A stretch of 64,000 bases of DNA from Dehalococcoidia bacterium. GTDB taxonomy: Bacteria; Chloroflexota; Dehalococcoidia; Lucifugimonadales; Lucifugimonadaceae. Shown here one piece after another: positions 36,354-43,991 of this stretch. Numbering within the stretch: the stretch's first letter is position 1; each line of letters begins with the position of its first letter. The translations under genes and the position numbers were made by a program. The stretch is taken from contig JAJEGY010000019.1 in assembly GCA_022819585.1 (NCBI GenBank), forward strand, positions 97,260 to 161,259, read 5' to 3'. The notes under the pieces are model-generated. The model was not told the origin of the DNA, did not search any database, and was given only the letters and a program-made list of their open reading frames with translations.

Positions 36354-36701
36354 TTACCTGTCTCTTTCGCCCGAATCGCGCGACCTCCGACGGAATTGCC
36401 GACTGATCACATGACCCAGCGGTGAAAACAACCACGAAACAACGTTGAAGCCGCCACCGGAATCTTCCGAACCGAAACCCGTACGACTGCGTACACGCTC
36501 CCGCATATCCGACAACCCATCACGCGCGGCCACCACCGTATCGAGAAGATCATCGACCCGGTCCATCGCCTCGTTCAAGCGTCGAACTGCCTTGCGCACG
36601 CTCATAAGGATCACCAAGACCGCAATCGCCAACACCAAGCACACCACCACAAACGCAATGTCTCGCGCGATGCCAGAGTACTCTGCGATGTCGCTAATCA
36701 A
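36354..36701 (-). CDS. DUF948-like membrane-anchored coiled-coil protein
   Basis: 115 residues: an N-terminal membrane span (IAFVVVCLVLAIAVLVILMS) followed by an amphipathic coiled coil (RKAVRRLNEAMDRVDDLLDT) and a basic end. Matches the DUF948/YtxG type that accompanies YtxH. Located 46 bases upstream of the YtxH gene on the same strand. Confidence 0.8.
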   Translation of the reverse strand: MISDIAEYSGIARDIAFVVVCLVLAIAVLVILMSVRKAVRRLNEAMDRVDDLLDTVVAARDGLSDMRERVRSRTGFGSEDSGGGFNVVSWLFSPLGHVISRQFRRRSRDSGERDR

Positions 36702-36819
36702 GGGGATTCGGGCGCCGATTCACAGCTTCAAGACGCCAATAAACATGTTCTTTTGACGCCTTTTGTCATTTACGCGAAATTCTACAAAATCACAACCTCA
36801 TCAAAGCACATCATCCTGC

Positions 36820-37644
36820 TCAATCAAACATCGAACCCGGCTGACATCTACGACAAAAGTTCGTGTCGCCTCGCCTGGCTCTCACTACGCTTATCATGCT
36901 CAAGCATTTCGGACACTCATCACCCGTCTTGCCATGAATCTTCAGCAACCCGCGTTCCTTCCGCGGATGGCCGTCGCCATAAACCTTACGCAGATCATCT
37001 ACCGCATCGCTGGTCACCGCGTAAACCGCATCCCGCAAACGCGCAACCTCTTCTTCCGTCAGCCGCGTCACCTTCTTGAACGGATAAATCCCTGCCTCCC
37101 ACAAAATCTCGTCGCTGTACGCATTCCCTATCCCGCTGACCAGCTGACCGCGCGTCAGCACCCCCTTCACTTCGCCCCTGAAACGACTCAATCCCTCCCG
37201 AAACACCCGTAAACTCATCGGATCGTCGAGCACGTCAGGCCCCTGCTCAACCATCATTGGCAGTAACCCAACATCTTCGGACAAAAGGTAGTAGACCTGC
37301 CCCATCTGCTTCGAATCAAGGTAGCGTAGTTGTTTCTCTCCGCCTAAATTGACCGTCAAAACCGTCGATTTCAACATCCGGTCACTCGAATCAGCCAACT
37401 TTAGCTCGCCCATCAACATAGGGTTGATCACCAAAGAGTGAGCTCCCGAAAACAAGATCATTATCACCTTCCCGCTCCGTTTAACCCGATGAATCTTGCA
37501 TCCCGCAATATCTTCCGACAGATCCCTCTTCACCATGTTCCGCACAACCAAAGGACGCAACACCCGCACCGAATCCACAACCTCGCCTTCGATCCGCGGC
37601 GCAAGGTACTCTCTCAAAAGAAACAAATCCGGTGCTTCAGGCAT
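36820..37644 (-). CDS. Formamidopyrimidine-DNA glycosylase/endonuclease VIII-like
   Basis: 274 residues from the ATG at 37644, chosen because Fpg/Nei enzymes need Met-Pro-Glu at the start so that Pro1 becomes the nucleophile (here MPEAPDL). Helix-two-turn-helix region (LVSGIGNAYSDEILWEAGIYP) and a C-terminal CPKC...CRRC zinc finger are intact. It excises oxidised bases. The opening PEAPDL differs from the usual PELPEVE, pointing to a Nei-like subfamily. Confidence 0.92.
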   Translation of the reverse strand: MPEAPDLFLLREYLAPRIEGEVVDSVRVLRPLVVRNMVKRDLSEDIAGCKIHRVKRSGKVIMILFSGAHSLVINPMLMGELKLADSSDRMLKSTVLTVNLGGEKQLRYLDSKQMGQVYYLLSEDVGLLPMMVEQGPDVLDDPMSLRVFREGLSRFRGEVKGVLTRGQLVSGIGNAYSDEILWEAGIYPFKKVTRLTEEEVARLRDAVYAVTSDAVDDLRKVYGDGHPRKERGLLKIHGKTGDECPKCLSMISVVRARRGDTNFCRRCQPGSMFD

Positions 37645-37776
37645 AACGACATTATCCCCCATTCATACGAACCCACACGAACCAGCCCAGTATCCACACC
37701 CAAAACCAAACACCTACCAACACACCATCCACATATCATGGATACCTAACCCATTCAACCACCTTCTCCGCGAACC

Positions 37777-39438
37777 ATGAGCACCGTCTTCTATCGAAAA
37801 TGGCGACCCACCCGTTTTAGCGACGTCGTCGGCCAAGAACACATCACCGACACCCTACGACGCGCCGTCCAATCAGACCGCGTCGCCCACGCCTACCTCT
37901 TCACCGGACCTCGTGGCGTCGGCAAAACCTCCACCGCACGTATCCTTGCCAAAGCCATAAACACCGAACTCGACGAAAACGGCGACCCCATCCCCGACAC
38001 CGAAGCCGCCATCGCCATCGACGAGGGACGATACATGGACCTCATCGAGATCGATGCCGCTTCCAACCGCGGCGTAGGCGACATCCGAGATCTCCGCGAA
38101 CGCGTCCTCCTACGACCCACCGTCGGCAAATTCAAGGTCTACATCATCGACGAAGTCCACATGCTCACCACCGAGGCATTCAACGCTCTGTTGAAAACCC
38201 TCGAAGAGCCGCCCCCTCAGGTCGTCATGATCCTCGCAACCACAGACATTCACCGCGTGCCGGCAACAATCATCTCAAGATGCCAACGCTTCGACTTCCG
38301 ACGCCTAACCCCCGACGACGTCATCGGACGCCTCATCCACATCTGCGACGAAGAAGAAATCGAGTGCGAACCCTCCGTTCTCGAACTCGTAGCCCGGTCC
38401 GCATGGGGCTCCCTCCGAGATGCCGAAAACCTCCTCGAACAACTCGCCGTCTCATACGGCACCGGCGAAATCACCGAAGAACAAGCCCGAGAACTCCTCG
38501 GAATCGGCGATATCTCCTCGGCACGAAACCTCGCCAACGCTGTCCTCAAACAAGACACCAAATCCGCACTCCAGATCATCGAAGAAGAAGCATCCCGAGG
38601 CGCCGAACTCAAAGGCCTTCGAGACAGCACAATCTCCGCCCTACGCGGCGCGCTCCTAGCCAAACACGGCATCTCATCCCTATACGGCCAACTCGGAGAC
38701 GCTCCCGATCTCGAACCCGAAGCCATGAACGCCTCCACCGAGCAGATGCTCCACGCCATCACAGTCTTCGGACAAAACGAACGCTTCGGCGAAGCTTCAT
38801 CACCCCTCGCTCTCGAGATCGCCGCCCTAAAAGCCATCGCCTCACCCCCGACTCCACAACCCGCAGTCGCACCAACACAACAACCGGCACGCCGACCAGC
38901 CCAACAACCGCGACAACCTGCCGCCGCGGCAACCGCGCCATCGTCGCCACAACCACCTGACTCATCACCCAACTCCAGAATCCTCGAAGAGATCGAAAAA
39001 GCCGCAGGAAGAGCCATCAGAACCGCATTCGCCCAAGTCAACTTCATAAAACCCGACGACGCTACCCTGATACTCCAACCCAAATACGCAAGCGTAACTT
39101 CGCGTCTTCGCGACATCTGGATGAACGAAGAAACCCGCACCAAACTACGCCCAGCATTCCAAACCGTCTACGGACCTGAAATCCGCGTCCAACTCCAACA
39201 AGCCCCACCAACATCTGGCCAATCTTCAAACTCCACCGGCTCCTCCGTATCCACACCATCAAATACCCACGAAACACGCCCAGCACCAACCCCCACGCAA
39301 TTCCCCCAAGCAACACAAACCAACCAGCTATCCGACAACCCGGAACCATTCTCACTCCCCCAAGAACTGAACACCCACCCAACAGTCCAAAACCTGCGAA
39401 ACCTAGGCGCACGCGTCATCGGCATTGACGAAAACTAA
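37777..39438 (+). CDS. dnaX: DNA polymerase III subunit gamma/tau
   Basis: 553 residues. AAA+ clamp loader core: YRKWRPTRFSDVVGQEH, Walker A GPRGVGKTSTA, IDEVHMLT (Walker B) and sensor 1 ATTDIHRVPATIISRCQRF. Domain III and a proline/glutamine-rich linker follow, then a C-terminal region ending at 39438. The zinc-binding module normally between Walker A and Walker B (four cysteines) is replaced by a Cys-free INTELDENGDPIPD loop. It loads the sliding clamp. Confidence 0.96.
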   Translation: MSTVFYRKWRPTRFSDVVGQEHITDTLRRAVQSDRVAHAYLFTGPRGVGKTSTARILAKAINTELDENGDPIPDTEAAIAIDEGRYMDLIEIDAASNRGVGDIRDLRERVLLRPTVGKFKVYIIDEVHMLTTEAFNALLKTLEEPPPQVVMILATTDIHRVPATIISRCQRFDFRRLTPDDVIGRLIHICDEEEIECEPSVLELVARSAWGSLRDAENLLEQLAVSYGTGEITEEQARELLGIGDISSARNLANAVLKQDTKSALQIIEEEASRGAELKGLRDSTISALRGALLAKHGISSLYGQLGDAPDLEPEAMNASTEQMLHAITVFGQNERFGEASSPLALEIAALKAIASPPTPQPAVAPTQQPARRPAQQPRQPAAAATAPSSPQPPDSSPNSRILEEIEKAAGRAIRTAFAQVNFIKPDDATLILQPKYASVTSRLRDIWMNEETRTKLRPAFQTVYGPEIRVQLQQAPPTSGQSSNSTGSSVSTPSNTHETRPAPTPTQFPQATQTNQLSDNPEPFSLPQELNTHPTVQNLRNLGARVIGIDEN

Positions 39439-39526
39439 CCACACAAACAACCGACCTGATATCCAACCAAACACGCCCCACGTTTAGAATCAAAAACACG
39501 ATCACAAAGCCAATCTCGCAAACAAC

Positions 39527-39616
39527 GGAGGGGTGGCAGAGCGGTTTAATGCGCTGGTTTTGAAAACCAGTGTCACCTAACGGTGACCGCAGGTTCGAAT
39601 CCTGTCCCCTCCGCCA
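39527..39616 (+). tRNA. tRNA-Ser (TGA), CCA encoded
   Basis: Acceptor GGAGGGG with CCCCTCC, G discriminator, anticodon stem CTGGT/ACCAG with loop TTTGAAA (TGA at 39561-39563), a long variable arm (GTCACC-TAAC-GGTGAC) and encoded CCA. The long arm and G73 confirm serine. Confidence 0.98.
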
Positions 39617-39625
39617 CAAACTCCA

Positions 39626-40384
39626 ATGCCAGAAGCCGACCAACCAGACCATCAAAAAGCCGCCCTCATCGTCGGTGCCAAACGAGTCGGACAGGTCGTA
39701 GCACACCGCCTAGCCGACGACGGTATCAACCTCGCAATCGCATATCGATCCTCCGCAACCGAAGCCCAGCAACTCGCCGACTCTATACCAAACGTAAACA
39801 CCGCCCTCATCAAAGCCGACCTCAGCGACGAACATCAAGTCATGGGCGCCGTAATGGAAACCGTCGGAGCCCTCGGACGCCTCGACTACGTCATAAACCT
39901 CGCATCCGACTACCCATACGCACCATTCGACTCCCTCAACGGCGAAGCATGGGATCGCGCAATGGCCACCGCCAAAGGCTCATACCTACTCGGTATACAC
40001 GCCGCACGACAGATGCGACGCAACGATGGACCCAAACGCGGACACATCATCCTCTTCGGAGACTGGGCAGCCGAGGAAACCCCATACAACGACTACCTCC
40101 CATACCTCACCGCCAAAGCCGCCATCCACTTCATGACACGATGCCTCGCAGCAGAAGTCGCACCCTTCGGCATCCGCGTCAACGCCGTCGCACCAGGCCC
40201 AACAATGCGACCTCCCGAAATCACGCCCGCAGAGTGGGACGCCGCTATCGCCGCCAAAGCCCCTCTGCAACAGGAATCATCCGTAAACGACATCGCCGAA
40301 ATCATCGCAACAATGATCAAAACCTCATCCATCACCGGCGAAATCATACGCGTCGACTCCGGAAGACACATCCGAGGCGTCTAA
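39626..40384 (+). CDS. SDR-family reductase, pteridine-reductase-like
   Basis: 252 residues. The cofactor loop is GAKRVG, the TGxxxRxG variant seen in pteridine reductases/FolM, followed by NADP-type IAYRSSA; Asn in NLAS, catalytic Tyr and Lys in YLTAK, and NAVAPGPT. It begins ten bases behind tRNA-Ser and is followed three bases later by queD, so a role on a pterin is plausible. Biochemical substrate not proven by sequence. Confidence 0.87.
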   Translation: MPEADQPDHQKAALIVGAKRVGQVVAHRLADDGINLAIAYRSSATEAQQLADSIPNVNTALIKADLSDEHQVMGAVMETVGALGRLDYVINLASDYPYAPFDSLNGEAWDRAMATAKGSYLLGIHAARQMRRNDGPKRGHIILFGDWAAEETPYNDYLPYLTAKAAIHFMTRCLAAEVAPFGIRVNAVAPGPTMRPPEITPAEWDAAIAAKAPLQQESSVNDIAEIIATMIKTSSITGEIIRVDSGRHIRGV

Positions 40385-40387
40385 CTC

Positions 40388-40816
40388 ATGCCATACAAAG
40401 TAACCCGATCCATCGAATTCTGCTACGGACACCGACTCCTAAACTACGAAGGAGAATGCCGACACCTCCACGGCCACAACGGTCGAGTAGAAGTTGACAT
40501 CGAATCCGATACCACCGACCACCGAGGCATGGTCGTCGACTTCGCTGACATCCGAGACACCGTCAAGACCTGGATCGACAACAACCTAGACCACCGCATG
40601 ATTCTCCACCGCGACGACCCCCTCGTCGCCGTCCTCTCCGAACTCGGCGAAGCACACTACACCATCGACCGCAACCCCACCGCCGAGAACATCGCCGCAC
40701 ACATCCACCACATGACATCCTCCGACGATCTCACCATCACCGAGATCCGCCTATGGGAAACCCCAAACTCCTACGCAACCTACCGCGCCAACTCGAACGG
40801 ACACCAACCGTCGTGA
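40388..40816 (+). CDS. queD: 6-pyruvoyl-tetrahydropterin synthase/QueD-family enzyme
   Basis: 142 residues: FCYGHRLLNYEGECRHLHGHN carries the zinc histidines and catalytic Cys, VVDFADIRDTV, LDHRMIL (catalytic His) and ETPNSYATY at the end. QueD makes 6-carboxy-tetrahydropterin from dihydroneopterin triphosphate on the way to 7-deazaguanine. Stop codon overlaps the queC start (GTGA). Confidence 0.92.
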   Translation: MPYKVTRSIEFCYGHRLLNYEGECRHLHGHNGRVEVDIESDTTDHRGMVVDFADIRDTVKTWIDNNLDHRMILHRDDPLVAVLSELGEAHYTIDRNPTAENIAAHIHHMTSSDDLTITEIRLWETPNSYATYRANSNGHQPS

Positions 40817-41592
40817 ACCCGCCCACCGCGGTCCTCGCAAGCGGAGGCATGGACAGTTGCATCCTCCTCGCAAAAACCGCACAGCAGGGCATCGCACACC
40901 CCATCTACGTCGAAACCGGCATCCCATGGGAATGGGCCGAAAAAATCGCCCTAGACAACTTCATCCAAGCCCTGAACAACCCCAACATCAGACCCGTAAC
41001 AACCCTCCAGCTCCCCGTCCAACCCCTCTACGGCACCGGACACTGGACGATGTCTGGCGAAACCGTCCCCGAATACGAAGCACCCGACGAAACCGTATAT
41101 ATCCCCGGACGAAACATAATCCTCATAACCCTCGCCGCCATCTGGTGTTCCCTAAACGATGTCCACCGCATCGTCATCGGATCCCTAGCCGGCAACCCCT
41201 TCCCCGACGCCACACCCGAATTCTTCCAATCCATCGCAAACTCCAACGCCACAGGCCTAGACCACCAACTAACCGTCGAAGCCCCGATGCGAAACCTCCA
41301 CAAAGAAGACATCCTAGCCACAAACGCCCAATCCCTCCCCCTCCACCTAACCCTCACCTGCGCCAACCCACTTTCGGCGGAAAACCAAACCATCATCCAC
41401 TGCGCCCAATGCAACAAATGCCGAGAACGCCACGAAGCATTCCTAGAAGCCAAAATCCCCGACAACACCCTCTACGCTAGACCAATACGTCATCCTGACA
41501 GCCCATGTCATTCCCGCGAAAGCGGGAACCCAAGGGTGGACGGGAACGGAGAGGGGGAAATTCCCCTCTCCCGCTCGGCGGGAGAGGGCTAG
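40813..41592 (+). CDS. queC: 7-cyano-7-deazaguanine synthase, repeat-derived C-terminus
   Basis: 259 residues from GTG 40813. LASGGMDSCILL is the PP-loop ATP site; CANPLS...CAQCNKCRERHEAFL supplies the four zinc Cys. It converts 7-carboxy-7-deazaguanine to preQ0. After the last family residues (about YARPIRHPD) the final 30 codons lie in repeats of families B and A (CHSRESGNP... ending PLSRSAGEG), so the C-terminus is an insertion product. QueE and QueF are not in the window. Confidence 0.9.
   Translation: MNPPTAVLASGGMDSCILLAKTAQQGIAHPIYVETGIPWEWAEKIALDNFIQALNNPNIRPVTTLQLPVQPLYGTGHWTMSGETVPEYEAPDETVYIPGRNIILITLAAIWCSLNDVHRIVIGSLAGNPFPDATPEFFQSIANSNATGLDHQLTVEAPMRNLHKEDILATNAQSLPLHLTLTCANPLSAENQTIIHCAQCNKCRERHEAFLEAKIPDNTLYARPIRHPDSPCHSRESGNPRVDGNGEGEIPLSRSAGEG
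41509..41532 (+). repeat. Palindromic repeat family B, inside queC
   Basis: CATTCCCGCGAAAGCGGGAA followed by CCCA. TTCCCGC pairs with GCGGGAA around GAAA-type loop. Other copies at 56723-56745 and, as a longer variant, 57650-57705. Confidence 0.85.
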
Positions 41593-41601
41593 GGTGAGGG
41601 C
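41563..41601 (+). repeat. Palindromic repeat family A, queC end / next gene start
   Basis: CCCCTCTCCCGC-TC-GGCGGGAGAGGGCTAGGGTGAGGG. The queC stop TAG is part of the element, and its GGGTGAGGG end lies four bases before the ATG of the methyltransferase gene, supplying a Shine-Dalgarno-like site. Confidence 0.9.
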
Positions 41602-41604
41602 ACG

Positions 41605-42423
41605 ATGACGAACACCCCCTGGTACACCCAATTCTTCAAACGCGACTACCTACGCATATACGGTCACACCCTCCAACAAGACCGCACCGACCTAGAAACC
41701 CAATTCGCAATCCGCGCCCTAGACCTCCAACCGGGCGACCGCATCCTAGACCTCTGCTGCGGACAAGGCCGCCACAGCATCACCCTAGCCAAAACCGGCC
41801 TCACAGTAACTGGCGTCGACCTAAGCAAAGAAATGCTAGCCATCGCCCAATCCACAGCCGACGAATCCTTGTTTTCCCCCGTGAGCGGGGGAAATGCCGA
41901 AGGCAAAGGGCAACTAACCCTCCACCAAGCCGACATGCGAAACCTCCCCAACAACCTCTCCAACCAATTCGACGCCGTAATAAACATGTTCTCCTCATTC
42001 GGATACCTCGAATCCGAAGACGACGACCAACAAGTCCTCCACCAGATCCACAAAGCCCTAAAACCAGGCGGCAAACTCCTAATGGACCTCCTGAACCGCG
42101 AGTGGGTAATCATCAACAACGAAGAGTTCGATTGGCACCAACACGAAGACGGCCGAATAGTCCTGGAACGCCGACAACTAGACCTAGCCACCTCCACCAA
42201 CCACCTAACCTACACCGAAATCCTCCCCGACGGCACCCGCCACGAAATGTCCAACCTCAAAATGCGCCTCTACACCCTAACCGCACTAACCAAAATGCTC
42301 GCCAACGCAGGCCTAATCCTCCAAACCACCTACGGCGGCTTCCAAGCAGAACCCTACAGCGTCAACACCCGACGGATGATCATAGTCGCGAGTAAACCCG
42401 AATCAGGACGAGTTCGTGCGTAA
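41605..42423 (+). CDS. SAM-dependent methyltransferase with in-frame repeat insert
   Basis: 272 residues. Class I Rossmann methyltransferase: ILDLCCGQGRHSITLAKTG (motif I), VTGVDLSKEML (Asp), QADMRNLP, and a C-terminal half with YTEILPDGTRHEM. Codons 90-102 (FSPVSGGNAEGKG) are exactly one 39-base family D repeat that keeps the frame. Substrate unknown; operon-like position between queC and a histidine phosphatase. Confidence 0.88.
   Translation: MTNTPWYTQFFKRDYLRIYGHTLQQDRTDLETQFAIRALDLQPGDRILDLCCGQGRHSITLAKTGLTVTGVDLSKEMLAIAQSTADESLFSPVSGGNAEGKGQLTLHQADMRNLPNNLSNQFDAVINMFSSFGYLESEDDDQQVLHQIHKALKPGGKLLMDLLNREWVIINNEEFDWHQHEDGRIVLERRQLDLATSTNHLTYTEILPDGTRHEMSNLKMRLYTLTALTKMLANAGLILQTTYGGFQAEPYSVNTRRMIIVASKPESGRVRA
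41872..41910 (+). repeat. Palindromic repeat family D inside the methyltransferase
   Basis: TTTTCCCCCGTGAGCGGGGG then AAATGCCGAAGGCAAAGGG. Same compound hairpin as at 1110-1148. Its 39 bases equal 13 codons in frame. Confidence 0.85.
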
Positions 42424-42997
42424 GCTGGTGCTCGTGAAACACTCGATGCCCGAGATTGAGCGTGATAAGCCCGCGTCAACTTGGAGACTCAGCGATGTCG
42501 GCCGACGTCGCGCTGGAGTGCTTGCAGACCGGCTGAGATCGTTCAACGTTGATCTGATCTGGTCAAGTCGGGAACCGAAAGCTGTCGAAACGGCAGATAT
42601 CTTGGCTACAACTTTCAACGTTCCGGTCAGACTAGCCGATGGCTTAGAGGAGCATCACAGGGATGACGTGCCATTTTTGCCCAAACGAGACTTTCAATGC
42701 GCAGTCGAGGCGTTCTTCCATCATCCTGACCAACTTGTACTCGGTTCAGAAACAGCAAAGCAGGCATGTGAAAGGTTTACGGCATCGATTGAAAACGTAA
42801 TAAAGACAGGACAAAAGGACAGCATCGTGGTCGCTCACGGAACTGTAATCTCACTTTTCGCAGCAAGCGTCGCCAAAGTCCACCCAATAGACCTTTGGCA
42901 CCAATTGGATCTGCCGTCTTTCGTAGTTTTTGCCCTTCCGTCCATGGATATACAAGAAATCGTCGGAAACGTCGCAACGCCCAACGTCGCCGACTGA
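42416..42997 (+). CDS. Histidine phosphatase superfamily protein
   Basis: GTG start with AGGACGAG site. 193 residues: LVLVKHSMPE is the catalytic LxRHG region with Arg-His-Gly changed to Lys-His-Ser, SSREPKAVETAD, GLEEHHRDD and VVAHGTVISLF (second His). Both histidines are kept, so activity is possible. Overlaps the methyltransferase end by eight bases. Confidence 0.85.
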   Translation: MRKLVLVKHSMPEIERDKPASTWRLSDVGRRRAGVLADRLRSFNVDLIWSSREPKAVETADILATTFNVPVRLADGLEEHHRDDVPFLPKRDFQCAVEAFFHHPDQLVLGSETAKQACERFTASIENVIKTGQKDSIVVAHGTVISLFAASVAKVHPIDLWHQLDLPSFVVFALPSMDIQEIVGNVATPNVAD

Positions 42998-43009
42998 GAC
43001 GACTGGACA

Positions 43010-43080
43010 CCCCTCTCCCGCTTGGCGGGAGAGGGCTAGGGTGAGGGTGACCCGGGCGGACAAATGGGTGGGGTACGCCC
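43010..43080 (+). repeat. Palindromic repeat family A with extension
   Basis: CCCCTCTCCCGC-TT-GGCGGGAGAGGGCTAGGGTGAGGG followed by GACCCGGGCGGACAAATGGG. The extension matches the one at 23762-23787. It fills the gap between convergent genes. Confidence 0.85.
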
Positions 43081-43120
43081 CCCAACAACTAACATCAAAT
43101 CCCCAGAAGCCCAATTCAGA

Positions 43121-43861
43121 TCACCGCCGTCCCCCATACCGCGCATTCGGCCCCTCCAATATCTCCCGCTGTGCATCCGTCAATCCCGGATAATCATCCG
43201 CATCGAAATACTCCGCCGACCAAGAAACCGGATGCGGGCTGTACTTGAAGAAAATCGTCCGACGCTCATCCGCTCCCGCCCACGGCAGCGTCCCATGCGT
43301 CAGCGCCTCCGTGAAGATGATCGCCGTCCCCGCAGGACCCGTCACACGCTCCACCAGCGGACCAGGCTCCTCCATCTCCTTCCACTCATCAGGAAATGAG
43401 TAGTTGCTCTTGTGCGAACCCGGCACGCAACCGAACCCGCCGTCCATAGGCCCCACATCCTTCAGGTTGTAAGCCACCACCGACAGCCCGTTGTGCATCT
43501 GACCACCCTCGAACCGGAAGTAATGCGTCGGGTTGAACGGCACCGCCCCGCCGTGCAGACGAGTCCCGATCGGACCCTTCCCCGACCTGATCACGTCCAG
43601 ATAGACATGGTCCAACCGGAAACCATCCCCCAGCAACTCGCTCAGATACGGAGTAATCGACGGATTATCAATCAGATCCCGATACTCCTTACCCCACTCA
43701 AGCACTGGCCCAAACCGATGCGTCCGCATATCCGCCGGACACTCCGCAGCGATATGCTCATCCAACACCCCGTTCAGCCGGGCTACCTGCTCACCAGACA
43801 AGGCATCCGGCACAACCAAATACCCCTTCAGATCAAACAGATATCGTTCTTCGTCATTCAT
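43121..43861 (-). CDS. Phytanoyl-CoA dioxygenase (PhyH) family protein
   Basis: 246 residues from ATG 43861 with CAGGAG upstream. PhyH-like double-stranded beta-helix: LFDLKGYLVVPDALSGEQV, TRLHGGAVPFNP, VVAYNLKDVGPMDGGFGCVPGSHK and LTHGTLPWAGADERRTIFF. The first iron ligand motif appears as HGG rather than HxD/E, a variant in this subfamily, so ligand identity is uncertain. Fe/2-oxoglutarate hydroxylase of unknown substrate. Confidence 0.87.
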   Translation of the reverse strand: MNDEERYLFDLKGYLVVPDALSGEQVARLNGVLDEHIAAECPADMRTHRFGPVLEWGKEYRDLIDNPSITPYLSELLGDGFRLDHVYLDVIRSGKGPIGTRLHGGAVPFNPTHYFRFEGGQMHNGLSVVAYNLKDVGPMDGGFGCVPGSHKSNYSFPDEWKEMEEPGPLVERVTGPAGTAIIFTEALTHGTLPWAGADERRTIFFKYSPHPVSWSAEYFDADDYPGLTDAQREILEGPNARYGGRR

Positions 43862-43925
43862 CAGGAGTCTCCTGTCGGCTTGCGGATCGGGGGATTGACC
43901 ACCCGTTCTTCTTAGCAATTCCGAT

Positions 43926-43964
43926 TAAAACAAAACGGCGAGGGACAATGAATGCCCCTCGCCG
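43926..43964 (-). terminator. Intrinsic terminator of the peptide-binding protein gene
   Basis: Minus strand: CGGCGAGGG (43964-43956) pairs perfectly with CCCTCGCCG (43944-43936) and is followed by TTTTGTTTTA. It lies 27 bases behind the binding-protein stop codon. Confidence 0.88.
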
Positions 43965-43991
43965 ATTAGCCTCAAGTGAAGTTCGTTACTC

